DNA from: Lepidodermella squamata
Taxonomy: Eukaryota; Gastrotricha
Reading direction: 5' to 3'
Assembly: GCA_047495785.1 (NCBI GenBank)
Contig: JBLDXI010000034.1
Coordinates: 124,001 to 188,000 of the forward strand
Length of the DNA: 64,000 bases
The position numbers and the translations under genes were made by a program. Under the pieces are notes generated by a model that saw only the letters and a list, made by a program, of their open reading frames with translations, was not told where the DNA came from and ran no database searches. Shown one piece after another: positions 24,801 to 37,255 of this stretch; the first letter of the stretch is position 1; each line of letters begins with the position of its first letter.

Positions 24801-27800
24801 TTAATATAGCATTCCGAATATCATAGGAACTCCAATCCGACATCAAGAATAATATCGCGTGATAGTATAATATATAAGGCGATCGCAGAAAGCATATCGA
24901 AGCATATTGAAAAGCGAGCGAAGCGAGAAACTTTTGAAGATTTTCCAGTAAAGCACGCTCCAAAACCTCTCAAAATTAACGAAACAGTGGGATAAATGAA
25001 TTGAAATGAAAAATAACGATGAAAAAGAGGGAAAACGTTAAGATTGAGCACGCGATTTCACGTTCATCCAGGAATTTTCCTATCTAAAAAAACTCGAAGG
25101 GGGTCGCGACCTACCGTTTGAGATGCGCTGATTTAATGCATTAATTTTAATATATCGCCTCGGGTTTTGATTTCGATTGTAGTACTAAATTTAAGGCCCA
25201 CCCCGGTATAGAAGCCCATGGGCTTGTGTTTGAGACCGGGCTTATTTTCAGGCAAATACGGTAATTCTCAAGGAAAACTAAGTTAGCTAAGTAAGTTAAC
25301 TAAGTAAGAACAGCTTAGAAACGTTAGCTATGCTTGACGTTCAACGTAAATAAATACTCATCACCCTTGATAAGCAGGAGGCTTTGTTCTTGAAGACGCC
25401 AGTTGAAAATTGCGCGGTTTCATTTGCCAGGCATTTGGTGCTGTTCAATCGGCATGCTATGAACGCGCTAGTTGTGGCATCGAAGCAGCGAATGTGGGGC
25501 TTCACGGAGTCAGCTACCGCGCCTGTATTAAAATTTAGTGTTGTAATAATCCAAGATGAAACATGGTATAGTTTAAAAAAGTGAGGTTAACGCTCCAGGC
25601 GTTCGAAATTCGAAATTTTGCTTATTCTCCCCTAGAAAAGTGACAACGAAAAACGACGAAAAATTTTTGGGGGCCTGGAAATAAGCCAACATTTTACATT
25701 CAATTACTATTTACCATTAATAATTTCTTTCTAGATCCATTCTGCGATACCCCATGGCCCTGGGAACCAATTGAGACTACACTACTACTGTTTTCAAAAT
25801 AATATAATATCAAACTCACTGCCGAAATTTTGAAGACACGCATCCAAGCTGGGGAAGCCTGTTCTTCCTTTCATCTATAGTAACAGAAGCGGTCATAAGG
25901 AGCTCATTAGCAAGGAGAAATTACCGTTGTGTTGGGGCAGGTAAAACCGCTTGGGATGCAGTTGGCGAATTGCTGGGCCGAGTCGACACAGGAATCAAAC
26001 TTCTGTTTCTGTTCATCCGAGATTTAATGTTTAGTTCGCAAAAGCTTAATATTACCTATTTACCTGAAATTGGTTCAAATCCGTTGTACAATTGTACATG
26101 TTAGCTTTCAGCGGAAGGAAGCCGTTGTAAGTGTTGCCGATCTAAGAATTAAAAGTGTTAGGCGTAGCGACGCAATAAAAAGTAAGCAATGAAAGCATTA
26201 GTGATCATAAGCGCGATTTGTTCTACATTTAAGTTTTTATTCAAAAGACCCCGAGTTGGATGAAATTGATTCTTCGAAAAAAGGCACAGCTCGGTTTATT
26301 GAAGAATGTTGAACTCAATTGGGAAGGGTTTTCTCTCGAATCTACGAACTTATCGGTTTTAACTGGGTAGCCGTGGAACTATAACTACCTAAGCAAACAT
26401 TGACACTTTTTAAGGAATGGCAATTACCCAAACAGCTACTTATTGAAATTGCAAAATCTATTTCAACCACAAAAAAACTCGGTGGTTGCGGATTAAAATA
26501 TTGTTGTCTCGAATTTTGCAAATTACTTTTGAATCGTGCATGATATTTTCACGCGGTTTTCAGCAAAAGAGCGAGTTTGATTCTGCTCTGGTTAAATGCA
26601 ATCGGCTCGCTAATGATTATAAAATGGCCGTTGAAAAATTTAAGTTTGAAAATGTATCAAGTATGATTAAATCCAAAAATCTTTCTAGAACTATAACTCT
26701 TGAAAAGGTCCAAGCTTACTTTACCCGCCGTGCTCTTGGGTTCTCCACCTATGATTTAAACAGGCCGAGCTACAAACAGCGTCTAGAAACTCTTCGCATT
26801 AAATCGCTCGAGGAGCGTCGCCTAGCCTATGACTTATGTTACCCTTATAAAATCATTAATGGCTCGGCGAAAACCTCTATAGTGAAAAATATTGTAACCC
26901 TAAATAACAATAATCGCGGTAATAAATATCGTTTCCGTGTTATGAATCCGAATCTAAATTTCAAAAATCCCACTAAGCCCATATACAAAAATTATTTTCT
27001 AAACCGTATTGTAGATGTGTGGAACAGGTTACCAGAACATGTCTTCAATTTTAATGATAGTCTGTCCGTAAATGTTAAAAATGAAATCTTCAAAAATATA
27101 ATTTTTCGCGTGAACTTACAACAGTATTGTAAAGGCAATCTTATTGTGAATGCTGCTCGCAATGCCGATTATTAATTGGGTTATAATGTTAGAGGCCTGC
27201 GTGCCCTTCTAATCCGGTAAATGTGAAATTTACGAAATAAAATTATTATTATTATATTATTGTAATTGTTTAAAATAACCAGACCTCTCTATCTATCATA
27301 GTTTTATTTTGGCATCAAAATTCAAAATCTTGCGACAAAAGACAACCATTTTAAATGTTGAAAAAGTAATTTTTTGCGCAAGGCGCATGCGCGTTTGAAC
27401 TTTAGAGTATACCATTTAGAGTTTAGAGCGACGCACAGGTAAACATGAACATGTTCACAGATAAAATTCGAAATATTCTTGTCATACAATTTGAGAACTG
27501 AGGAAAATGGATACATTATTTTCGAAAATCATAAAAAATTCTCAAAACAATTGAAAAGTACTCCAAGATTCATATTCGAAATATATCAGAATTCATGCTC
27601 AAAAATCCTACTAATTTTCTACCGACACCCTAAAGCATCTACTATGATCAAGTACCATCTTGCATCTTAATTTCCACATTGACTGCTTCATTTCGAGTTG
27701 GATAGTGCGTAAGACATTGTCGAGCTCAAGCAAGCTAACTTCGCGAAATTTTACCCATTCAGTCACTGAAATTCTATAAGTTTGGCCTCGATAAAACTAA

Positions 27801-30144
27801 AAAATTCACAAATTTTATCGAGTTCTCGCTTTAGCTCGTGATTTCGATTTTTGATAAGAAGCCTGCTAGTTTGGTGGTTTGAATCGAGCATAAGGCAACA
27901 CTCTAACAGATAAGAAACTAACGATCTTTCCATAGTGAACTTATTCGAGCTGAATTTGCAAACAGTGCGGCACGCAACCACTTTTCTATGCCACCCAACG
28001 CCAATCAGCCCATTGTAATTTTAATTAATTTCGAAATTAATTAATTTTCAAAATGTTTTGATTTCTGCTCATAAATACTAGAAGCGGCCATCTATCTAAT
28101 GATACCAGGTTCGCCAGTGTTTCCTAACGGATAATATTCTGAAATTCGCAAAAAGGGCTATAATTGGGAATTTCAGGCAAAATTGCAATTTTTCTGCCGC
28201 GGTTAGCTCTTCTGGAAATCGTTTGAAAGATTTGACAAAATCACTTTGCCCATGTTGAGCATTTTCTCTACCTGATATAAACATTTTCTGGTAAATAATT
28301 AATTTCGATTTTCCAATTTTTTCAGAGCTCAATAAATTGTTATTTGCTAGAATATCTCTGAATGAAGCAACGCGATGAGAGAATGCAAAGTCCAAGTTTC
28401 ACGGCCCAAAATAGTCGGGAAAATATTTGCCGGAAATTTTTTATATATTCGGATAGAGAAAATTCTCAAAATGGGTAATGTGATTGTTTAAACAATTCCC
28501 AGAATAGCCAACCGCGGCAGAAGAAGTTCAATTTTGGTGGCCGCGTGCCGCACTCTTTCCAAATTCAGCTCGAATAAATCCAATCAGTGTTGTCTATGGA
28601 AGCAAGTCAAACTAATAGATTATCATGCTCCAAAGCCAATTGAAAGTAGTATATAAATGCACCTCAACCGAACTAACGCTGAAGAAAATCTCAGAATTTT
28701 CTTATTTTTAATAAAAGGAAAGTGTGGAGTTCATACTGCATCCGTCTGGTGTTCAAATTCAAACCCTTCATACTGCTAAAAACACTGCTGCTATTTCAGG
28801 AAATTCTGCCTGTTTCAAGTACTACTTGAGATTGGTTAATTGAGTGATTTAATTATCGGTGTGGCTATTGGCACATAATTATGTGCCTCTTATTGGCTAT
28901 TGGCACATACATTATGTGCCCCTTAATGGCTATTGGCACATAAAATTTTGCATTCAACTGCTTTTTTCGGGAGTTCAATTCCTAGATACCTGCATTTCAA
29001 CTTTGGATTAGCAATCTAGGGGTGGCGAATTCACTGGAATCGTCGGATTTTACGTAGCTGTGCGACAGACCTCAGATACTCTACATTTTTTTTAAACAAT
29101 TTCTAAGCGTACTTGGATAAATTCAAAAGAATGAATGATACCGTTACGAATGATATCTTATAATTAAAGGGTGTTGCTATTGGCACATAATTATGTGCCT
29201 CTTATTGGCTATTGGCACATAAATTATGTGCCCCTTAATGGCTATTGGCACATGACGCTAATTTAAAATTTCGATGTTTTAGAAAATCACGCATCGAATT
29301 GTTCCAAGAGTATTGATACCAGGGTTTTCGTCAACGGGGAATCGAATGGCGATGTCGAAATTGCAGTTAAGGGCCCGCAAATTGGGGTATCCGTCATCTA
29401 ATGGGTAGCCCAAGTAGAGTATCTGAGGTCTGTCGCACAGCTACGTAAAATCCGACGATTCCAGTGAATTCGCCACCCCTAGATTGCTAATCCAAAGTTG
29501 AAATGCAGGTATCTAGGAATTGAACTCCCGAAAAAAGCAGTTGAATGCAAAATTTTATGTGCCAATAGCCATTAAGGGGCACATAATTTATGTGCCAATA
29601 GCCAATAAGAGGCACATAATTATGTGCCAATAGCAACACCCTTTAATTATAAGATATCATTCGTAACGGTATCATTCATTCTTTTGAATTTATCCAAGTA
29701 CGCTTAGAAATTGTTTAAAAAAAATGTTTCAACTTTCAAGTTACCATGATCTCATCCGTTTTCGCACAGCCAGGGCTGCCCGGCCGACATGTCGCTGAGT
29801 TGGTTGTTAATCGGTAGCACAATCTAGCAGTCTATTTAGGATAAAACACAATAGATTCAAGCGTCAGGCTCGCTGAAGTAAACCTACTTACCGCCCGCAA
29901 GCACTTGGATTCGTCCGACAATCTTTCCCCGAGCTGGAGGAATAGCGAAATTTCAGATATTACATGCGCAGATTGATGACACATTTGATACCTGGTATTC
30001 GCTTAATTTATAACAGCCGTTGGGTAACTCGCGGCAACTGGCGAAGCTGTCATCGAATTGCGAAAAGCAACGGGCCCAGTCGCCACACACAACCGCGTCA
30101 ATACCGAGAAATAGGACGATTAAATTCGAATTTAATAGATGCAT
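21900..30144 (-). CDS. Gene D: double C-type-lectin protein, 484 aa, with a transposon-derived extra intron
   Basis: Exons 3' to 5': 21900-21976, 22034-22295, 22365-22435, 23159-23263, 24430-24643, 24697-24765, 25365-25522, 25820-25874, 25925-26008, 26064-26141, 29745-29831, 29892-29933, 29992-30144, total 1455 bases in frame. The signal peptide ends AVVC, then WARCFSQFDDSF, the Cys-rich exons, CTLD1 (GGRLATF, VGIVADFKWDDGS) and CTLD2 (FIGAKR, YSWISGEPAN, ICERP). Exon 9, single in every paralog, is split here. Joining 24430 to 23263 restores the exact paralog length across the break. The Trp ending exon 7 in the paralogs is Arg here (donor shifted to GTGATG). Intron 3 (3.6 kb) holds a CR1-like fragment and a fold-back element. 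Confidence 0.8.
22514..23102. mobile_element. Fold-back element, 589 bp
   Basis: The outer 230-240 bases on each side are inverted copies (about 22514-22750 and 22858-23102). They share TTACCTAAAT ends and an internal ATTGTTGCTCAAAGTCAA word with its complement. The centre is about 100 bases. Both arms carry point differences and small gaps. It occupies most of the intron between exons 10 and 9 of gene D. It has no coding capacity. Confidence 0.8.
23268..24431. mobile_element. TIR element acting as intron in gene D exon 9, about 1.16 kb
   Basis: The left end (23271-23300) and right end (24396-24426) are imperfect inverted repeats sharing AAAGTTAAG and CTCTCGAT / ATCGAGA words. TCTTG flanks both sides (23263-23267 and 24432-24436), a possible 5-bp target duplication. 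On the minus strand the right end supplies a GTACGG donor and the left end a TTGCAAG acceptor. Genes A, B, C, E and F have no intron here. Internal open frames show no transposase motif, so the element is non-autonomous or decayed. Confidence 0.65.
26486..27265 (+). mobile_element. 3' end of a CR1/jockey-like non-LTR retrotransposon
   Basis: The open frame 26486-27172 encodes the region after reverse transcriptase typical of these elements: FTRRALGFSTYDLNRPSYK, SLEERRLAYDLCYPYKI, and near its end VDVWNRLPEHVFNF. The RT palm motif (FADD type) lies upstream and is absent, so the copy is 5'-truncated, as is usual after incomplete reverse transcription. It is followed at 27243-27265 by an ATT microsatellite tail rather than poly(A). 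It sits in sense-opposed orientation inside gene D intron 3. The long frame suggests fairly recent insertion. Confidence 0.75.
28858..29725. mobile_element. Permuted fold-back element with palindromic GGCACATAATTATGTGCC units
   Basis: Right half 29417-29725 is an inverted match to two adjacent left blocks, but in swapped order. Left block 1 (28858-29084) matches the inner part and left block 2 (29085-29251) the outer part. Each contains runs of TATTGGCACATA with an 18-base perfect palindrome at 28870-28887, 29182-29199 and 29611-29628. The spacer 29252-29416 is unique. The right border lies just upstream of gene D exon 3. No open frame of note is present. Confidence 0.75.
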
Positions 30145-30791
30145 AATTTGTTCTTCTTAAAATAAAATAATATTAAATATGAGGCTTTTAATATTGTCCT
30201 GGTTCAAGGCGGTTGCTTTTTTTTATTGACGACGCGTGGATAAAATAACAATAGTCGCACGTGTTTCACGATTGAAAACGCCTATTGTGGTCGGACGCAG
30301 ATGGCCGTATTATCGTGTTATTAAAAATATAAAAACATGTTGTTGCTGCTATTTTGCTGGAATCGCGTGACATTACAACGGACTTGGCTCCGCGCATCGG
30401 GCGCGCGTCATTTCACTCCTATTTTGAACCAATTTGTTAAAGACTTACGCTTATACTTAAGATCGGAAATAAGATCGACGCCATGACAAGTATGATTTTC
30501 GAACACAAGCCAACTTTATTTCACTAAAGTCGGCTTTACCTCGCAAACATAAATGTACTACGGCCGATAAAGCCGACCGGCCTCGATTATCGCCCTAAAG
30601 TCGACTTTAACGGCCGATTGTTGTCAAAAATCGAGCGTTTTGACCTCAAAAACCCTTGTTGACCTAATTCTATATGAATAATGGAATAAACAATAAAAGA
30701 AGCTGGTAAAAATAAGTAGGTCGCGACTAATGATGAGCCATTTGAAACTGGCGCCTAGATCGTAAAATATTGCATGAGCACGGGTACTAAC

Positions 30792-31673
30792 GGAAAATAT
30801 TTTTTTTAACATCAAATTTACTTTTTTCAACATCAAATCACTTTTTCTATCATCAAACTCTTTTTTCAACAGCAAAATTCAGAAATTATTATTTGATAGG
30901 GTAGAATATACTTTCATGATGAAGTTGTGGATTTTAAGTGCCTATCACCTCAGGTAATGATAGCGGGGCCCAGACTCGTGCCAGACCAATAAACAAAACT
31001 TCTGAGTAGCACGCCTCAGAAAGGAAGCTATTATCAACAATCAGGGGGTCTGCGCTAATATCGATTATTGGATTTTTTGGCGATTCATAGTGGTTGAAAG
31101 ACATTTTGAATTATAAAGAGACCTTGCAAACGGTGACGACATCACCTATTGTTATTGTCGCTATTGTCGGACAAGCGAAAGTCCGGCTACGAACGATGTC
31201 AGTGCCAGGCAAAGTTGCGTCTCGACGGCGAGACATGGCTGCTAATGGCATCCGGGGCGAAGCAGCGTCACAAGACGGCGTAAAACGTTCCGGCGGCTTG
31301 ACCTTGAAGGGCCCTGACTAATTTCACTCATTTGAATCATTGTCTTCGCAAAAATAAGAATCGTAAAATTATTTAGACAAATTTTAAAAATTCAATAAAT
31401 TTTCGGCCAAAAATCAAATATTTGTCCGTAACTTTGCAAAATTGCAGCTAACTCAATTTTCTATAATTTCTTGAACGGGTTCGACAGCAACAAACTACAT
31501 TGTTTGTCCGAATTTTCTGTTATTTTTCCGGACCGGTCATCATCAAGGGCTTTAATGAGTGTGGATCGCGAAAATTAACATATCGAAATTTGCTGTTGAA
31601 AAAAGAGTTTGATGATAGAAAAAGTAATTTGATGTTGAAAAAAGTAAATTTGATGTTAAAAAAAATGTGACCC
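30792..31673. mobile_element. hAT-like non-autonomous element, 882 bp, exact 8-bp TSD
   Basis: GTACTAAC occurs immediately outside both ends (30784-30791 and 31674-31681). The terminal 80-85 bases are inverted copies made of repeated ACATCAAAT/TTTTTTC words (30792-30876 and 31588-31673), with near-identical subrepeats. An internal open frame 31094-31318 lacks transposase motifs. The TSD length fits the hAT superfamily. The absence of coding capacity makes it non-autonomous. Confidence 0.8.
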
Positions 31674-31711
31674 GTACTAACACTATATTTTTTGAGCGAA
31701 TGCTATATGAG

Positions 31712-31771
31712 TGAGCCGACTAAGTAGCTGATACTGCCTGGGAGTACGTTGGTTCGATTCCAGCCGGGCCC
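31712..31771 (+). other. tRNA-like fragment with perfect B box
   Basis: GGTTCGATTCC at 31751-31761 is a consensus internal promoter B box, with a five-pair T-stem (GTTGG/CCAGC) and GGGCCCG following. No matching 5' acceptor strand or normal A-box spacing is found. It is therefore a tRNA-derived fragment or SINE head, not a working tRNA. A second, opposite-strand copy of the same 11-mer is at 31869-31879. Confidence 0.4.
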
Positions 31772-32168
31772 GTTATTTTTTTGTGCCGAGTTAGCATTGG
31801 CTTTTCAAAACTAATCCACGTCATCTACAAATGACGAATAAAAACTTCAAAAATATGAGACCCTGGTTGGAATCGAACCACTAATGCTAATGCCCTAAAG
31901 AAAGAACTGATTGTGCGCGCGCGAATATTTTGCGTGAAACGGAATGTTTGGCTGAAGGACTGAAGAGATAAATTGCTCTTGTATTCAATTTCTACCTAGA
32001 CCAAAGACAACTTTCGAAAATGACCTGCAATTCTTCTTTCACAGCTTTTTATTGACGCGATCAGATCAGCTTCACAGTGAATTTATCAATCTTGTTTACT
32101 GCCGGTCACAATAAATGCAGTAATAACATCGTCCAGTCGATCTCATCAAATCTAGTGCCTGCCTAACC

Positions 32169-32537
32169 ATGGCTTGCTTCAGCGTTAAAGAGCCTTGCAT
32201 ACCATGGTGTTATTCCGGCCTGGTACGTATCTACCTGTTTTACCATTTTCGGTTTTACAGGCCAATCTATCACCGCGTGACTCTTCTTCCGCCCGAACTT
32301 CTTCGCGCGGAAGCCATGCAACGCAGCGCACTGTGTTACCAACTCGCTGCATTGAGCCTCGCTGATTATTGTTCGTTAAGCACAATTCGCCGCCTTTTCC
32401 GACGGCGAACGCAACAACAGCAAAAACAGCCTGTTAAGAAGCAAAACATCATCAACAAAAGACGCGAAATTGCTACTCGATCTTACCAAAAGAGCGATAA
32501 CCAAAAGAAGCCTTGCCATGATTACTCGAACAATTGA
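32169..32537 (+). CDS. Uncertain hypothetical open frame, 122 aa
   Basis: Begins MACFSVKEPCIPWCYSG and becomes Arg/Lys/Gln-rich (RRLFRRRTQQQQKQP). A GTACGT donor at 32223 and a TTTACAG acceptor at about 32260 would give an alternative shorter product. No homology is recognised and composition is not convincing. It may be non-coding. Confidence 0.2.
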   Translation: MACFSVKEPCIPWCYSGLVRIYLFYHFRFYRPIYHRVTLLPPELLRAEAMQRSALCYQLAALSLADYCSLSTIRRLFRRRTQQQQKQPVKKQNIINKRREIATRSYQKSDNQKKPCHDYSNN

Positions 32538-33624
32538 ACGGATAATTTCTTTGTCTTAATGAAGTTTGAAACGAAGAGAATGAATTGAGCTTAAGCAAGA
32601 AAATCGAAAAACATTTTTCAACGTCAGTTGCGGCTTCTGATCAAACACTGGGATGTTATTGTGTTTTTCATAATACATCCTTGACAGCTGGAATGTCATT
32701 ATTAATCGATTTCTACGATGCACTGACATTATTCATCGATGCACTGACGGTAGCAGAAACATTTCTCTTTGTTATCAGCTTTGTTTTGGGTAAGGTTTAT
32801 CGCTTGCCATTTTACCAATCCGTAAAATTCTTTCACTAGCTGACACCTTTTGGCTTTTGGATTTAGGACTCTCGCCTGTTTCTTCGAGCCATGTTGTGCG
32901 ATGAGCGGGTGGGATCCGATTACATCCTGATGGTTTAGCCGCTTGGAAACTCGCTTAAAATGATCGACTTCTTTCCTAATAGTTGACAAAAGCGCAGAAT
33001 GCGAGTTCCATTAAAAACGAAAGCTTGCCGAGTAGCTGCTGTAAACGTGATAAGGAAACTTACTAACTATAACTAACGAATTCTCGTCTAGCGTCGATCA
33101 ACGTGACCATTTTGAGTGTTGATTTATTGTTCGACTGAGTTCGATTTGAGTTTCAAGAAGCATCTACGACAACAGCCGCTCGAAGTAAACAAGTTTGCGA
33201 CGGGCATTAAACTTAGCGTGATCATATTTATCTAACTGGCGGTAAGTTTCCCGGAGCTTGAGTTTTCTCTGATCCGCGATGTTCCTTTTCTCCATTCACC
33301 TGTTTTCACGAATGCCCAGCTACCGATGTAGCACCATCCGGGGTTCGTTCTAGCCAACAGTTATTCTGCGATACTTATACTCTTCATTAATAAAGATTTT
33401 ATTTCTATTATCCAAAAATTCTTGCAACCACTTGCGTGCGCTTGCATCAAAGACAAGCTAAATTAAATTAGTCGCACATTCAATTCGAAGTCAAAAAGAA
33501 AAGAAGCCTTCAGAAATGTCAACACCAGAGTTCCGCTTGAAATGAAAGTCATCATCAAAATACTTCACAGATTATAGAATTATTCTAACCAGGAGAATAG
33601 TCGAAAACCAGGCAGCATTTGTGC

Positions 33625-36512
33625 TTAAAGCCGTTCGCATACGGCGGGTGTATATGTTTCGCAAGTTGCCAACTGGAGTTCGTTTTCTCTCGCATACATA
33701 CCTGGATTAGAAAACGTGGAGTTACAGATGGCGCCGAATTGCCCAACCCCCCCCACCCTCCTTACAGTGCTGCGAGGCTTGTGCAGGCTGTGGAATGCCG
33801 AGAAACGTGGCATTGGCCGGCTCGCCTGTAATCCACGAGTAAGTTGTTGGATCCGTTCGTCTCGCTGCGACGAAAGGCCAGTCGACGGATGTGGCGAGCG
33901 CTTTCGCGGCGTCGAGCATCGCCATATCCTTGATAATCGCCAGCGGTTTGTTGATGCTATTGCAGGCGTTAACCGCATCATCCCGCGTGCCTTTTGCCGC
34001 AGTGAGCACCAAGTTTGTTGTACTCTGAAACCAAAAGTTGCATCACAATCATCAAAAGTTATTCCCTCTACTTACATTTCCGCAAATGCCATAGAAAGGG
34101 CCTGCGCATACTCCGTCTATAAGGCCAAGAGGCGACACGCGCATACCTAATCAGCAATTTTTATAAAATCAGTAAAAATATTACATCAGAACCATGTAAT
34201 GGTAGAAAAATCGCTGTTTCTAAGGATTTTCAAAACCTTACATCCATCCCCTACTGATGGTGCGTTAGACGCCCATAATGACGAATCGGCTGGAATAGGA
34301 GTGCCATCGTCCCATTTGAAATCAGCCATAATGCCCACGAATGCAAAAACTATTGAGCCTGCCAGCTGTAAGACAGCAGCCTTGTCCTCCGGCGTATGGA
34401 TTGTTGCCAGGCGCCCACCCGCATCCTTACAAGCGACTCGTTGGCGATAAAATGGCCTGTAATCCATCAAAAGGAAGTATTTCGGGGGCTTCGACACTTC
34501 AGCCAAACAGCTTGCGTAGTTATCAGCAAACAACGTCGTGTTTGAGTATATTTTCACCTAAAAATTCAGTAACAGCAAAGTGACTCTACTATCGGCTATT
34601 TACCTGGGTGGAACCAGCCGGGCAGATGTTGTAACACTTCTTTCCATTTGGCGTATCGCACTGAACAGCATTCTAGAGAAAAATCACATAGTTTAAAAAG
34701 TAAAATGTCATAGTTCAATTGAGCTAAGAGTGAGTATATCGCATACATGGGAAATGCGTTTGCTGAAAAGATAATTTGGAAACCTTAAGCCTTAACAAGT
34801 TAGCTAGAAGTGCCATAGGAGAGTCTTACAAGTTCTACTACCAACTTCGATTGGAAACATGACTAACGTCCACCAAAATTCAATTGATTTCGAATCAACC
34901 AGAATAAGAAATTGTAACTCAGACGAAGATCAGACCTAAGATCAGAGAATCCGAAATAAAATGAAAAAACTGTAGAAATAACATTTTTGAATCTTTAAGT
35001 CCGAAGTAAAATTCTTGAAACCGTTTAGCGTTTGATAAGTTACAACCAATATACTCACCCATGATAAGCAAGTGGCTTTGTTTCTGTAGACGCCAGATGA
35101 GAATTGCGCGGTTTCATTTGCCAGGCATTTGGTGCTGTTAAGTCGGCATGCGTTGAACACGTTAGTAGTTGCATCGAAGCAGCGAATGTGGGGCTTCACG
35201 GAATCGGCTACCCCGCCTGAATACAAAATTAATCATCCAAAATGAATTCTGATGATTTTTTGGAAAAATAAGATGACCATCACGGAGTTTCACCGTAAAA
35301 GTGTTGGTTACGGCCTAAAATTGTCTCGATAAAGCATAATCGCAAAAAATTTGCAGATAAAAACATTATTAAACTAGTTTAGATCTCTAAAACGAAAATC
35401 AAACACCATTAGGTTCAGACAGATCCATTATTTACGTAATATCAAACTTACTGCCGAATGTTTGAAGACAGGCATCCAAGCTGGCGAAGCCCGTATTTCC
35501 TTTAGCCTGCAGAGTAGTAAGGCTAAGAAGGGAAATTTGCCAAAGAAGATAAATCACCGTTGTGTTGGGGCAGGAAAAAGTGCTCGGAATGCAGGTGACG
35601 AATTGCTGAGCCGAATCGACACATGAGTCAAATTTCTGTTTCTGTTCAATCCAAGATGTGATGTTTAGGTCTCAAAACAGGTTTATTACCAGAAGTTCGT
35701 TCAAATCCGTGGTGCAATTGTACATGTTGGTTCTCAGTGGGAAGAAGCCGTTGTAGGAGCTGCCGATCTGGAATATAAAGTTTAAAGCTTAGCAGTGGAA
35801 TGGTACCAATAAAATCATTAATCTTTTAATTTGTGTCCAAAAGTTGGCAGAATTCAAATCGCCTCTTCGCGAAATGTCAAAGACTGTTTTTTGTTTATTT
35901 TTGAAAATCAACTTTTGGAAGATCATGCGATTTGCGTGTGAAAATAAATTGAACACAATTCCTTTCACAAAAAATTAAAAAAAATTCTCACCGAATTACT
36001 TTATTCATTTTGTGTTCTAAAATCGAATTATAACTGAATTCCAGTTAAATTTATAAACATCGGTGACTAAATTCTTAATAATTTTGGAATTTTTACAAAA
36101 ATATGGATTCGTACTGACCATAATCTCGTCTGATTTTGCACAGCCAGGGCTGCCCGGTCGACATGTCGCCGCATTTGTCGTCAGCCGATAGCACAATCTA
36201 GCAGTCTGTATAGACGTATCACTATGAAGGTAAGTCGGCAATTTCTCTAAATAATACAACTCACTGCCCTCGTGCAGCTTGATTGATCCGACAAACTTCC
36301 ACCGAGCTGAAATGAAATTTTTTTGAAACTACGGCGCAATAGTTTCGAATAATTAATACCTGGTATCCGCTTAATTTATTACAGCCGTTGGGCAATGCGC
36401 GGCAACTAGTGAATGTGTCGTCGAATTGCGAGAAGCAACGAGCCCACTTGCCACACACAACCGCATCAATGGCGAAGAAGAACGCGATAAATAGCGTTGA
36501 AATTGGCTGCAT
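33625..36512 (-). CDS. Gene E: secreted double C-type-lectin protein, 482 aa, 12 exons
   Basis: Exons 3' to 5': 33625-33701, 33766-34024, 34076-34146, 34242-34557, 34604-34672, 35059-35216, 35452-35506, 35558-35641, 35690-35767, 36119-36205, 36265-36306, 36360-36512, total 1449 bases in frame. Signal peptide (residues 1-20, ends AVVC), WARCFSQFDDTF half-module, CRPGSPGC exon, DSCVDSAQQF exon, HIRCFDATT exon, KCYNICPAG exon. CTLD1 has AGGRLATIHT and MADFKWDDGT. CTLD2 has YSWITGEPAN and ends VCERL. In CTLD2 the usual IGAKR before the SWITGEP loop reads VAARR. It is closest in sequence to gene D (YKNKx, ADNYASCLA, PQP). An AT-rich triplet run lies just upstream of the start. All introns are short, so this copy carries little transposon load. 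Confidence 0.87.
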
Positions 36513-37255
36513 TCTTTTCAAGTAATAATAATAATAATAATAATTAAATCATCGATTTAAAATAAAAGTGAACTCAACGGCTTTATTGAAATAACAACTT
36601 TTTGCGTTTTAAAAACAATCGCGTGATTGTCCTTTCGAGCGCGTGGTGCTATTTCCATCGTAAATAGCAATAGCAGACAGGGCTTTTGTCATCTAACCAT
36701 AATTTTGTCCTGAAATTACCACTTAAAATCATGTCTAAATCAGAGATGAAAAAGATGTTAAACCCAGGATAGATAAAAAAGATCAACTCGCAAGCCGAAT
36801 ATAAACTATCCACGAGTAAAGCCGAGGCATTCTTATCGTTGTCGAAGCCATCTAATTTCAGACAATTCAACACGAAACATAGAAATGGCACGGTTTTGCT
36901 CGAAATGACATGATAGCTGGATGTTTACGAATTTGAACTTGCAATGTGCAAGGGTGGCCAAGTCAACGCCGGCTAATTCATCCATGGCAGCCTAATTGTT
37001 GAATTTACAGAAACATTCTTGAAGTTTAGAATTTAAAAAAACATTCTTCAAAATTTAGGCGGACAACTCTCACAGTGCTTTCTGTGAAGCTATTAAGATT
37101 AATTCATCTTCATGCCAAATGAAGCCATTTTTATTCAAGATTGTTCATTTAACACAAGATAGCATGCATTTATATCTTAACGCTTAACGTTATTCGATGT
37201 TGTTCCATAATGATGTTATCATAACTGGCGCAGCTTTCAGTGATCTCGATTAGTC
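36513..37255. other. Spacer between genes E and F
   Basis: Only 743 bases separate the start of E from the end of F. It must hold the E promoter and the F 3' untranslated region. An ATA/TAA microsatellite lies at about 36525-36544. No gene is supported. Confidence 0.45.

Larger units (their letters stand above)
30145..33624. other. Intergenic between genes D and E
   Basis: Contains the 5' flank of gene D, the element at 30792-31673, a tRNA-like pair of B-box sequences near 31751 and 31869, and an open frame at 32169-32537 listed separately. The rest (30145-30780, 32540-33620) shows nothing I can support. Confidence 0.45.

Noticed and set aside
31094-31321. 75-aa frame inside the 882-bp element
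   Set aside because: No catalytic DDE or BED-type residues; not enough to call a transposase.
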